Assembly: GCA_965205225.1 (NCBI GenBank)
Contig: CBDBFZ010000003.1
Location: forward strand, 2,046,001-2,110,000
Length of the DNA stretch: 64,000 nucleotides
Source: Litorimonas sp965205225
Lineage (GTDB): Bacteria > Pseudomonadota > Alphaproteobacteria > Caulobacterales > Maricaulaceae
Direction: 5' to 3'
Below are positions 17,060 to 25,612 of this stretch, in pieces. The first letter of the stretch is position 1. The number at the start of each line of letters is the position of its first letter. The notes under the pieces were generated by a model that saw nothing but the letters and a program-made list of their open reading frames with translations, did no database searches and was not told where the DNA came from. Made by a program: the position numbers and the translations under genes.

Positions 17060-18988
17060 TCAGATGAGAAATAGAACGGCGCGCTCATCTGCACGGTCCA
17101 ACAGGGCTCGGCCCAGCATATCCGTCAGATCCTCGGAAAAGCGCTGAGAGGCGTGTCCGTCCCAAGCCTGACGGACGGCTTCGATCAATTCGGGCCGTTG
17201 TTTGGCGATGGCCTGATCAATGCGTTTCTCGGTCAGAACTTGCCGCGCCACGACAGGAACTCTGGCGCTGCGGAACCGTCTGGCCAGTGCCCGTCGGCCA
17301 TAGAGATAGCTGCCGCCTGCCACCGCCCCGCCGATCAGCAGGCCCAGCGGATTCATCAGAAGCGGCGCAAACAGGTTGGCATGGGCGAGCAGGGCGCTGA
17401 TCAGGATCGCCGCCAGTGTCGTGCCGAGCAGTGCCGTATCGGCTTCCAATGCACCGATTTTCGGGGCTGCCAGCGACAGGCCTTCCAGATGCTGGCTGAC
17501 ATGGTGGGACTCGTCCAGGTTCAACACCATGGCGGGCAAACCATGCTCGCGGCAAAGCGGATCGGTGATGGTCTCAATTTCCCGCTGCAGATCGGCAAAC
17601 CAGCGGTCAATGACGGGGCGCAATTTCGCCTGCGCCGTGTCGGATCTCAACCAGTTCGCGACGGATTGAGTCAGATGGGCCTCAACCTCGTCCAGAGACG
17701 CGATCTTGCTGGATCGCCAGGACCGGAACGCGGGTTTGATACAATCATTAGTCAACCCATCGACCAGAGCCGGGGCCAGCGTCTCGCCGAGCTTGCGCGC
17801 GGCCTCGCTGGCCCGTTCCGTGACATCCCCCTCAGGCTCCATCAGGGCGACGGCCTTATGTTTGAAGCTGGCATGAAGAAATTCGAACCGGCCGAGCCAG
17901 GCCAGGCCGCGCGCAATCGCGAATTCTGGCTCCGCGCCCCGAATGACGCGGGCCTTGGGAAAGGCGGTCTTAGTTGCAGACAGGACAAGGGGCAGGCGGG
18001 ACGCGCCGCCGGTCAGTAAAACCGTGTCGGGATCACGTCCGCCCAGACGTTCAATGGTTTCACATAATGCGAAGTCAAAAGCACTGGTCCAGCTATAGCC
18101 ATGTAGGGCACCCAGCGGTTTGGACAGGATCGCATCGGCGTCATCCCTGTCGATCCAGATTTCGAATAGCAGCCCTTTATTGACCGGAAGTCGACGGATC
18201 ATCTCGACCGGTTTGTCCTCGCCTGTGAAATAGGCTTCCTTCGCTTCGCGGCACCAGAATTCCATGATGGGGCGATAGGACGGATGGCTCTTGAGCAAGG
18301 CCTCGATCTGCTTGCGCTGCGGTTGACGTGCCAGATTGAGCTCGAGAATCTCCGTATCAAGGAGACCCGAGCCCAGAATATTATGTCCGACATCGTCAGC
18401 GGCCAGATCGCGGCAATAGGTCAGATCTGTCGTAGAACTGCCAATATCGACAATTAGGACAGAAGCGCGCGCATCCTCCATAGACAGATATCCCTGTTCC
18501 AGCGCGGTCATGAGCGCTGCCCGGGACTCAGACACTATCCGGGCCTGCTTCAACCCCGCCGCCTTGACGAATAGATTGCGATAGCACTGGCGAACGCTGC
18601 TCGACCAGCCGGACGGACAGCCAATAACGAAATGGCTGTCTCTCGGTCCGCGCAGGCTACCGTCGTCGGTCAAACCCTGAATCAGGGCCTTCGTGAACAG
18701 GGTCAGCGGTTCACGCACATCCGGCGCGTCCAGATCTGAGGATTTGAACTTAGCCCAGACTTTGGCGTTGTCGGTCGAGTCTGACAGGGTCAGAGCCTCT
18801 GACCCGATACGAATAGTTTTTGATCGTTTCTTGTCTTTTGAGACCACCGTGACGAGGCTGCGCACACCCCGATATTCAAGGATTTCCGGCTCCGCATGAC
18901 CCTGCGCGAAAGCGCGGGTCAGCGCCGTCTCGCCGTGACCGAGATCGAAGCCGATAAATTCGATATCTTTATCGCTGGATGAGGTCAT
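17060..18988 (-). CDS. Membrane-anchored Hsp70-like (actin-fold ATPase) protein
   Basis: A 642-residue protein with an N-terminal Hsp70/actin-type ATPase domain: phosphate-1 loop EFIGFDLGHGETA (about residues 10-22), phosphate-2 loop IVDIGSSTTDLTY (179-191) and adenosine motif LLTGGASRLPLV (about 325). There is no canonical DnaK substrate-binding domain. Instead a long helical region is followed by two hydrophobic segments (about 520-560: TLAAILISALLAHANLFAP and GLLIGGAVAGGSYLYG) and a ~70-residue basic/helical tail. So it is probably an inner-membrane-tethered, non-classical Hsp70. It overlaps the upstream gene by 4 bp (ATGA) and is followed after 5 bp by the next. The fold call is solid; the client and role are unknown. 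Confidence 0.85.
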   Translation of the reverse strand: MTSSSDKDIEFIGFDLGHGETALTRAFAQGHAEPEILEYRGVRSLVTVVSKDKKRSKTIRIGSEALTLSDSTDNAKVWAKFKSSDLDAPDVREPLTLFTKALIQGLTDDGSLRGPRDSHFVIGCPSGWSSSVRQCYRNLFVKAAGLKQARIVSESRAALMTALEQGYLSMEDARASVLIVDIGSSTTDLTYCRDLAADDVGHNILGSGLLDTEILELNLARQPQRKQIEALLKSHPSYRPIMEFWCREAKEAYFTGEDKPVEMIRRLPVNKGLLFEIWIDRDDADAILSKPLGALHGYSWTSAFDFALCETIERLGGRDPDTVLLTGGASRLPLVLSATKTAFPKARVIRGAEPEFAIARGLAWLGRFEFLHASFKHKAVALMEPEGDVTERASEAARKLGETLAPALVDGLTNDCIKPAFRSWRSSKIASLDEVEAHLTQSVANWLRSDTAQAKLRPVIDRWFADLQREIETITDPLCREHGLPAMVLNLDESHHVSQHLEGLSLAAPKIGALEADTALLGTTLAAILISALLAHANLFAPLLMNPLGLLIGGAVAGGSYLYGRRALARRFRSARVPVVARQVLTEKRIDQAIAKQRPELIEAVRQAWDGHASQRFSEDLTDMLGRALLDRADERAVLFLI

Positions 18989-19875
18989 GCACTGCGAACC
19001 CAGACCGTGCCGCGCCTCACAACACGGCCATCATCTGTGACCAGCGCCGGGGCAGCTGTTTGCAGATTAGGGCCTTCCGTTCCGCCGCTGGGAACCGGCA
19101 ACTTGTCAAACCAGTTGGCGGTCTTCTTGGAATAATCGACCTGTTTCAATCCGGCGCCTTCAATCAGGGTGGGTAATTCGCGGTGCGCCAGTTCCAGCGC
19201 ATAGTTTGAATCATCGGCCCGTCCCGCTTCTAGAAGACTCTGCAACATGGCTGTCAGGCGCGGATCATCCCACCAGTGGGCTTCGGTTACCGGGGCCGAC
19301 AGTCGCAGCAGGATATGATCGGCGGTTTTCAGCGCGTCCGTGACCTGTCCCACCAAGCCCGCCTGATCGAGCCGGACCACGGCAGATGCCCGGCGGATCC
19401 GCCCGGCGCTGTTTTCGATCATTTTGGTTTTGGGCCAGAAGCGCAGGTGCGACAGATTCAGCGTGGAGACCGCATGCAATCCGGCAAGCCCAACCGCACC
19501 CCAAAAGGCTAATCCGACCCCCTGAAGCATTCCGGCTGCGCCGAGCAGGCCTGCGCCGCCATAAAACAGCGAGGGACGCAGGCTGATCTTGAACCCTGGC
19601 TTGGTCGCGACTTCGTCCCAGACAATATCCGCATGGCTCGCTTGGTCGATCAGCCCGGTTCCGGATTTAACGATCTCAACCAACCACTGCCCGGCCCGTT
19701 GCAGCGCGGGATCGGTCGTCGCGCGGGCATATCGCGCCGCTGTCCGGTCCAGTACTCGGCGCACCGCGCCCACGACCTGTGCAGGACTGTCCGTATCGGA
19801 CAGATCAAGATGACCGACCTCCCGCGCGAAATGCTGCGCGAGAGACAGGGCCGGGAGTTGTGGGTCACGAGACAC
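18985..19875 (-). CDS. Unknown membrane-associated protein coupled to the Hsp70-like gene
   Basis: A 296-residue protein not recognised by family. The first ~110 residues are helical and charged; a long hydrophobic stretch follows (about 125-160, FYGGAGLLGAAGMLQGVGLAF and AVGLAGLHAVSTLNL), likely two short membrane helices; the C-terminal half is again soluble and helical, ending in a small beta-like segment. The GTG start at 19875 follows the stop of the GIY-YIG gene without a gap, and its stop overlaps the start of the Hsp70-like gene by 4 bp. Such spacing suggests translational coupling and a shared complex with the Hsp70-like ATPase, which also has two hydrophobic segments. Confidence 0.75.
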   Translation of the reverse strand: MSRDPQLPALSLAQHFAREVGHLDLSDTDSPAQVVGAVRRVLDRTAARYARATTDPALQRAGQWLVEIVKSGTGLIDQASHADIVWDEVATKPGFKISLRPSLFYGGAGLLGAAGMLQGVGLAFWGAVGLAGLHAVSTLNLSHLRFWPKTKMIENSAGRIRRASAVVRLDQAGLVGQVTDALKTADHILLRLSAPVTEAHWWDDPRLTAMLQSLLEAGRADDSNYALELAHRELPTLIEGAGLKQVDYSKKTANWFDKLPVPSGGTEGPNLQTAAPALVTDDGRVVRRGTVWVRSA

Positions 19876-20169
19876 TTATGCGATGTCGTGACGCGGGCGA
19901 TGTGAGTCAAGCGCGATGGCTTCCCTATGGGCGATCAGTGCCTGTTTCTCGGTGCGCCGCAACTGCTTGATCGCACATTCGCGCTTAGAGGCGGAAGACC
20001 GGCAATTTGCTGGTTCGGACCAGATCAGGGAGACAGGGCGGCGTGCCTTAGTATATTTTGCGCCGCGCCCCGCATTATGGGTTTCCAGCCGCGCCGCCGC
20101 GTCGCGCGCAATACCTGTATAGAGCGACCCGTCGGCGCAGCGCAGCATATAAACAGTCCAATCAGCCAT
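19876..20169 (-). CDS. GIY-YIG domain protein (YhbQ-like)
   Basis: A 97-residue single-domain GIY-YIG nuclease family protein. The core reads WTVYMLRCADGSLYTGIA, so the second motif is YTG as in the YhbQ/UPF0213 branch, with the conserved Arg (ARLETHN) and the G-A-KYT segment GRGAKYTKARRP following; a Glu in KRECAIKQL sits where the metal-binding glutamate is expected. Members are small proteins linked to DNA repair or genome maintenance, and most lack characterised substrates. It is the first gene of the four-gene minus-strand cluster, and its stop abuts the next start. This family is usually a stand-alone gene, so the link to the Hsp70-like genes may be only positional. Confidence 0.88.
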   Translation of the reverse strand: MADWTVYMLRCADGSLYTGIARDAAARLETHNAGRGAKYTKARRPVSLIWSEPANCRSSASKRECAIKQLRRTEKQALIAHREAIALDSHRPRHDIA

Positions 20170-20192
20170 GATGCAGGCTTGACGGTTGAGCC

Positions 20193-20874
20193 TTAAGGTT
20201 CGGTTGAAGCCGGTGTTTTGACGAATGCCGATTGAGTGATCGCGTCAAGATTTGTGTCCAGTACATAAGCTGTCTTAACTGTGAGACGCACAACATCACG
20301 ATATATGTTGAGCGGAATTATATCGAACTCGTCACTCGCCTGATAGTAATGTTCATGATCCTCAACCCCGTAATAGACGAAGGGCATGCCAGCTTGGTGA
20401 AAAGCCCGGTGATTCGATTGCCCGGCTCAGTCATTGGCACCGTATTCGGTGCGGTCATGACCGAAGCGAACATCCAGATCGACAGTCTTCGCCGCTGTCT
20501 CAATCAGAGGTCTGAGCGCCATCATGCGTGCCGAAGTGATCATAATGAGCCGTGATCTTGAGGACCGGGCCGCCCTCCATTTTATCGGGAATGTTGGTAC
20601 CTGAAATCGTCCTCGCTTTGCCGTTACGCTCCCGATTATAGGAAAAATCACGCAGGGTCGGCTCCATGCCATCATTCAAACCCGTTATCACCTTAACTAG
20701 ATAGTCCCGGGCCATGATGTTGCCGTCCATACCTGTTCGGCGTCCTTGTATAGCATCATGCATCATCGGACAGGGTCCGCATTGCTTACACGGCAATATT
20801 GACGTCGATGTCGGAGCTGCCTGGTTGTGCGCAAGCGGTCAGCGGAACGGCTGTGGTCAGAAAGAGTTTTTCAT
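20193..20874 (-). pseudogene. Broken M28-family metallopeptidase (lipoprotein)
   Basis: Fourth gene of the galM operon, inactivated. The start at 20874 overlaps the upstream stop (ATGA), but the run of A after ATG appears one base short: the next frame reads EKLFLTTAVPLTACAQP, a lipoprotein signal peptide with LTAC lipobox. Further pieces in different frames match M28 peptidases: TNIPDKMEGGPVLKITAHYD (expected AHYDH zinc-ligand site), VRFGHDR, and the C-terminal PFVYYGVEDHEHYY with the last zinc His. At least three frame changes separate them, and sequence between the first and second blocks is shortened. A functional protein would have been a periplasmic aminopeptidase. Confidence 0.75.
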
Positions 20875-21741
20875 TGCGGTAAACTGTCCTTGAAGAAGCG
20901 AAGGGCGTTGAGGCCGATAACGGCGCGGATACTGTCTTCTGATAGGCCTGCTTCCAGCAATTCGTGAGTGATGACGGCAATCTCTGACGTGTCGAATGTG
21001 ATGGCGACTGTGCCGTCATAATCGGAGCCCAACGCCACGGCCTCCACACCCATTAGATCAATCGCGACGATGATCGCTTTTGCTGCATCTTCAGGCGCAA
21101 TGTCGCAGATCGCGCCTTCGAAATAACCGATCCCGACGATCCCGGCGAGCGCCGCGATTTTGGCTAGTATATCGTCCGGCAGATTACGCTGCTGACTCGG
21201 GTGCATTCATCGCGGACGCCGCCGTGATTAATGAAGACGGGACCGCGATCCGGCATCAACAAGACGTCGCGTGATGTCTGCTCGGAAGCGTGGACCAGAT
21301 TCACGGCGATGTTCAGTCGCTACATCTCTCGCACCGCTTTGTAACCGAAGTCTGTCAGCCCGGACTGGCTCTGCCGGTGCAAGGACCCGCCCTGCTCGTT
21401 ATCGAAGAAATGCTGCAAGCCCATGGCTCGGTAGCCCTCGTTGAAGAGATGTTCAACATTCTCGAATTTGCCTTCGAGCGGATGCGTCCCTTCCGTCAGA
21501 AGCAGTCCGACAATCGTGTCGTCTGCTTGATCGTATTCCGCTGCCACATCAGGCTGTCAGCGTGCAGGTCGGCGATATAGAGCGTGTCGTGCAAGCTCTG
21601 AGCACGATCACTAATTTCATATGGGCCCAGATTGACATGGCCATTCATGTCCGCATCAATGCCGGAAACAAGAATAAGCTGCAAATAGCCGAAGCCTGCA
21701 ATCAGAAGCATGAGCAGCGCCAGAAGGATTTTCTTTAACAT
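20871..21741 (-). pseudogene. Frameshifted membrane (renal) dipeptidase, M19 family
   Basis: Start ATG at 21741 shares its A with the stop of the Rieske gene (TGATG). It reads a signal anchor MLKKILLALLMLLIAG and then LHDTLYIADLHADSLMW, the M19 zinc-site HxDxL start. The frame breaks near 21500 and resumes as LLLTEGTHPLEGKFENVEHL and GLQHFFDNEQGGSLH, breaks again near 21300-21200, and ends with GIVGIGYFEGAICD, VALGSDYDG and a normal C-terminus FFKDSLPQ at 20871. All blocks are in family order, so this is one gene with a few frameshifts and small losses. Intact homologues are ~400-residue zinc dipeptidases that cleave dipeptides in the periplasm. Confidence 0.85.
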
Positions 21742-22778
21742 CAGCTTCTCCAGCGCAATGTGCGGGCCTTCACGGGAGTGACAAAAGGCTCGCCGCTGGC
21801 TTGCGCCTTGGCCCAGGCAGTCTTGAGTTGATGATACCATTTTGCCTGCGTGTCCGCGTCTTCGATCAGCATCAGGTTCGGGTCAAAGCGAAGTCCCTGC
21901 GCCTGAAGATCAACCATATCGGCATCCTGCCGCAGAAACGCCTTTGCGCCGCGCGCCAGCACAGGTGAGAGCAATCGGAACAGGCCGTGATTTGTGAAGA
22001 AAAGCTGGCGAATGCGCGTGTGACCCGCGTCCTTCGGCGTGACAGCGGTGAAGGACAGGACGGTCTTGTCACCCACTGTAATATGCTCGGTGCGAATACC
22101 CGGCAGCTGAAAGGTGATTTCCGTGACGAGCTTCCCGCCCAGCAATTTATAGGCGGCTGAATTAGACGAGGGGCTATGCGCTGCCATGGCAAAGCCGCGC
22201 TCGCGTGGCTCGAACGCTTTGGCCTTTTCGTGGATCGAGGCCTCGGAGCGCCACCACCATTGTTTGTGAACATAAGGGCCGTGCGCCGGGTCCATCAGAC
22301 CGATGACGGCATGATCCACGTGACAGTTGAACTGCACGCTATCGTCGATAACCGGACGGGTTTCGACCAGCGGGAAGGTCGGTGGCGGGAATGGTGGTTC
22401 GCCCTGGAATTTCCTGTCGGAACTGATCCAGACCCACAGGATTTGACCGGTTTGAGATATCGGGAAGGTGCGCACGCGAATACGCTCAGGCTCAAGCGTG
22501 CTGTCTGCTGTGAGCGCCGGGATCTCGGTGCAGCGCCCATCATCCGTGTCGAACCGCCAGCCATGATAGGGGCATTCAACAGTGCCGCCTTTCAGACATC
22601 CGGCAGAGAAAGGTGCAGCCCGGTGCGGGCAGATATCGCGCACGGCGAAATGGGTCCCGTCTTCACGTCGGCCCAGGCAGATGGGCTCACCCGCAATGAC
22701 AATACGGCATAATCCGGATGCGGGCAGGTCGCCCGTAATCCCGGCAAAATACCAGATGTCGTGAACGAAGCCGCTCAT
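21741..22778 (-). CDS. Rieske [2Fe-2S] aromatic ring-hydroxylating oxygenase (VanA/phthalate-type)
   Basis: A 345-residue oxygenase subunit. The N-terminal Rieske domain has CPHRAAPF and CPYHGWRF (C-x-H ... C-x2-H) for the 2Fe-2S cluster, followed by a C-terminal catalytic domain in which DHAVIGLMDPAHGPYVHKQWW contains the His residues and Asp expected for the mononuclear iron site. This single-component arrangement resembles VanA, phthalate and related O-demethylases, which need a separate reductase; none is seen here. It overlaps galM by 4 bp and the dipeptidase start by 1 bp. The link between an aldose epimerase and a Rieske oxygenase is unusual, and the substrate is unknown. Confidence 0.9.
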   Translation of the reverse strand: MSGFVHDIWYFAGITGDLPASGLCRIVIAGEPICLGRREDGTHFAVRDICPHRAAPFSAGCLKGGTVECPYHGWRFDTDDGRCTEIPALTADSTLEPERIRVRTFPISQTGQILWVWISSDRKFQGEPPFPPPTFPLVETRPVIDDSVQFNCHVDHAVIGLMDPAHGPYVHKQWWWRSEASIHEKAKAFEPRERGFAMAAHSPSSNSAAYKLLGGKLVTEITFQLPGIRTEHITVGDKTVLSFTAVTPKDAGHTRIRQLFFTNHGLFRLLSPVLARGAKAFLRQDADMVDLQAQGLRFDPNLMLIEDADTQAKWYHQLKTAWAKAQASGEPFVTPVKARTLRWRS

Positions 22779-23881
22779 TGCGCGCCGCTTTCAAAGCCCG
22801 GGCCATCGAACCGGTAGATGATGGTATGGCGGTAAACCTCGCCGGGTCGAAGGATCGTATCTTCGCTGTCGACGGGGTGATTGACAGAGTCCGGCGGATA
22901 TTGCGGTTCCAGCGCCAGTCCGGCCCGCGCCTCCATACCCCCAACGTCACCCAGCGTATCGCCCGTAAAGACTTGCAGTCCCGGATAATCGGACAGAAGG
23001 GTGATCGTGCGCGTGCCGTCCGTCAGCCGCGCCATTTCCCGCAGGCCTGTGCCGGGCACCAGCAGATTCACATCTATCACAGCCGGCCCGATTGCGCGCA
23101 TTTGGCGGAAATCAAACGACGTGCCCTCGACCGATCCGACTTCCCCGGTTGGAATCAGCGCTTCATCTGTCACTGTATATCGATCAGCCGGAGAGATCAG
23201 GCGGAGCCGGTCCACGGATTGACCGAACAGGCTGGCCGGGTTCCAGTAGCCGTGATGGGTCAGACTGACCGGCGTCGGGGCATCGGTGATCGCGATATGT
23301 TGAAGCCGGAGTTCTGTGCCGGACAGGCGTGTGCGCAGTGTGACGTCCAGATTACCTGGATAGCCTTGGTGGCCATCGGGGGAGGTGTGACGGAACACAA
23401 GCTCGTCTCCCTCACGCACCACATCCCATACAACCCTGTCGAACCCGCCTGGTCCACCATGCAGAGCGTGACCAGCTTCATTCGCAGCGACAATATAGTC
23501 TGTACCGTCAATAGTGAAGGATGCATCACTGATCCGGTTGGCCACCCGGCCAATCATCGGACCGATATAGGGATGCGGGCCCCGATAGTCTTCCGTCTCG
23601 TTGAGGCGGGCCAGAATATGCATGCCGTCGGGCAGTCGAACGCTGTGTAGGGTCGCTCCGTAAGCGAGCCAGCTAACGCTGAGACCGGATGGCGCTGTTT
23701 GTTCAAACAGTTGCAATGGATCGGGCTTCGAGCGCCTGTCAGTCTCGTCCACATCCATTAAGTGATCGATCTGCGCTGGCGTGTCCAACGAAGCTTGGCG
23801 CGTTGCCTTGTCTGAACAGCCAGTTTGGGTCATGATAGTGGCCACGCAGAGAAGACTGAAGACAGACAGAGGTACGTCCAT
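22775..23881 (-). CDS. galM: Aldose 1-epimerase, predicted lipoprotein/exported
   Basis: Interconverts alpha and beta anomers of hexoses. The ATG at 23881 (MDVPLSVFSLL) follows AGGGG by 5 bp and opens a signal peptide ending TQTGC, a weak lipobox; an upstream in-frame start at 23908 lacks this logic. The epimerase domain shows YGATLHSVRLPD, GPMIGRVANRISDASF, NEAGHALHGGPGGFDRVVWD with the catalytic-type His in LHGG, LTHHGYWN and the late LALEPQYPPDSVNHP with the catalytic Glu. About 368 residues is normal with a leader. Its start codon overlaps the divergent class II aldolase start (shared CATG), which is very unusual. First gene of a four-gene operon. Confidence 0.9.
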   Translation of the reverse strand: MDVPLSVFSLLCVATIMTQTGCSDKATRQASLDTPAQIDHLMDVDETDRRSKPDPLQLFEQTAPSGLSVSWLAYGATLHSVRLPDGMHILARLNETEDYRGPHPYIGPMIGRVANRISDASFTIDGTDYIVAANEAGHALHGGPGGFDRVVWDVVREGDELVFRHTSPDGHQGYPGNLDVTLRTRLSGTELRLQHIAITDAPTPVSLTHHGYWNPASLFGQSVDRLRLISPADRYTVTDEALIPTGEVGSVEGTSFDFRQMRAIGPAVIDVNLLVPGTGLREMARLTDGTRTITLLSDYPGLQVFTGDTLGDVGGMEARAGLALEPQYPPDSVNHPVDSEDTILRPGEVYRHTIIYRFDGPGFESGAQ

Positions 23882-24740
23882 GAACGCCCCTACCAATAGT
23901 GACCGCATCCAACAAGCGATGGAGCAGACTCCCGGGTTTCTTATTCCTGACCCAACCCAGATTGACCGAATGGAAGGTCAGGTGTCGGATGTGGAATGGC
24001 GAGTTCGCTGTGATCTGGCTGCGCTTTACCGACTGATTGCGATGCATGGCTGGTCGGATCTGGTGTTTACACATATCTCCGCGCGGCTTCCCGATGAAAT
24101 CAATGACAAGGGAGAGATGGAACATCGTTTTCTAATCAATCCGTATGGCGTCATGTTCGATGAGATCACGGCGTCGAGCCTCGTAAAAATCGATGTGAAT
24201 GGCGCAATCAAGCAAGACACACCCTATTTTGTGAATCCAGCGGGTTTCACCATTCACTCCGCCATCCATATGGCGCGCGATGATGCGCATTTCGTGATCC
24301 ATGTCCACACGGTGAACGGGATGGCCGTCAGCGCACAGAAGGTTGGGTTACGCCGCCTGACGCAGATGGCGATGCAGGTGCATGATGACCTAGCCTATCA
24401 TGAATATGAAGGCATCGCGCTGGATCTGGACGAGCGGGAACGCATCGTGGCTGATCTGGGGACCAAGTCGCTATTAATGCTCCTTAATCACGGGACACTG
24501 ACGCTGGGCCCATCTGCCGGGACCGCCTTCCTGCGCACTTACTTCCTTGAGAACGCCTGCCGGGTGCAGGTCCTCGCCCAAGCCGCCGGGGATGATAATC
24601 TGATCGAGGAAGGCGAAGAAATGGGACGCCGGGTCTATATGCAGGGCGCGGCGGCCTTTGTGCCGGGCATGGGCGACAATCTCGTCTGGCCGGGCTTAAT
24701 GCGTAAACTCGCTCGCACCAATCCAGGACATGATCATTAG
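23880..24740 (+). CDS. Class II aldolase/adducin family protein
   Basis: A 286-residue protein of the zinc-dependent class II aldolase fold (fuculose-phosphate aldolase-like, but closer to the decarboxylase/aldolase-like branch of unknown substrate seen in Proteobacteria). Zinc ligands are visible as HVHT in HFVIHVHTVNG and the later His in LLNHGTLTLG; TGSISARL-equivalent is FTHISARLPDE, and INPYGVMFDEITASSLVKID matches family block 2. I chose the ATG at 23880 with AGAGGT 7-8 bp upstream; the frame is open further upstream but overlaps galM coding. It is transcribed away from galM with overlapping start codons, so its promoter must lie within galM codons. Confidence 0.88.
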   Translation: MNAPTNSDRIQQAMEQTPGFLIPDPTQIDRMEGQVSDVEWRVRCDLAALYRLIAMHGWSDLVFTHISARLPDEINDKGEMEHRFLINPYGVMFDEITASSLVKIDVNGAIKQDTPYFVNPAGFTIHSAIHMARDDAHFVIHVHTVNGMAVSAQKVGLRRLTQMAMQVHDDLAYHEYEGIALDLDERERIVADLGTKSLLMLLNHGTLTLGPSAGTAFLRTYFLENACRVQVLAQAAGDDNLIEEGEEMGRRVYMQGAAAFVPGMGDNLVWPGLMRKLARTNPGHDH

Positions 24741-25550
24741 TCCAATGTCCATGAAACATCTTTACCTTACCCTGATCCTGCTGACCTGTCGGTTGAAACG
24801 GCGGTGGACGATACGCACCGCCTAATCTCTGGCGATTATTCCTCACCGGCCTGGATCAATGACCGCTTTACGGGAACCCATATGCGCACCCTCGACGGCA
24901 ACAGGCTGGACTTCCAGATTGGCCAGACGGTTGATGGCGGGGGCTAGGCTGGGACACAGGGGTTATCCTCGCTCAGGAACCAGGCATCCCGCTCGGCACA
25001 GTCACGCCAACGGCAATGATCTGTTTTGCCTATGCGCTTGACTTTGACACTTCTGCGAGCGGGAAATGGTGGGCGAGACCGAAGATTTCGGTCAACTGGG
25101 CCGCGGTGACAGACGCGCCGTCGACGGTCGAGTGGTATGAAAATTATGTTGTGAGATCGCGAACCAGCCTCCGGCCGAATTGGAGGCGGATTTGTTCGAT
25201 TTTTTCGAGGCTGAAAGCCTCGGCAAGTCTATGATTGAAGGTGCGATCTACCGTCACATCTGGCTTCGCTATCAGGAATGGTGGCAATATTGGTCGATCT
25301 GGTAGAATTACCGCACCGAGGGGCGACTGCCGCTCGACCCCATTCTCAAGGCCTAGGCCGAAATACCCCGTGACCTCACTTAAATAATGGGGTGAAAGCC
25401 AATCTGTAATCCCCGCGCAAGGCAGCGGACAAATTATGGCGGTCATTACCAACGATCAGGCTGATATGATCGAGATACCCATCTGCAACTGATGCGTTTA
25501 CCCAACTGCAAAAAGTGTTTCCTTAACAGTGACTCGCTTAATGTATTGAG
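24741..25550 (+). pseudogene. Decayed coding region of unknown identity
   Basis: No intact gene is found in about 800 bp. The plus strand keeps coding-like pieces: a possible signal peptide from 24747 (MSMKHLYLTLILLTC), then in another frame HRLISGDYSSPAWINDRFTG and MRTLDGNRLDFQIG, a stop, GWDTGVILAQEPGIPLGTV, and further on ADLFDFFEAESLGKSMIEGA and IYRHIWLRYQEWWQYW with stops after them. This suggests one or two secreted-protein genes damaged by several stops and frameshifts. I could not assign a family. Confidence 0.4.
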
Positions 25551-25612
25551 ACTAGGGGCTGATGGGGCTTTAGGCGGGGCACGCTGGGGAGCGAACGACG
25601 TTGGAGAAAAGC

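Noticed and set aside
19876..20169. GIY-YIG protein considered as an intron homing endonuclease
   Set aside because: It is a stand-alone YhbQ-type single domain without DNA-binding modules and with no intron around it.
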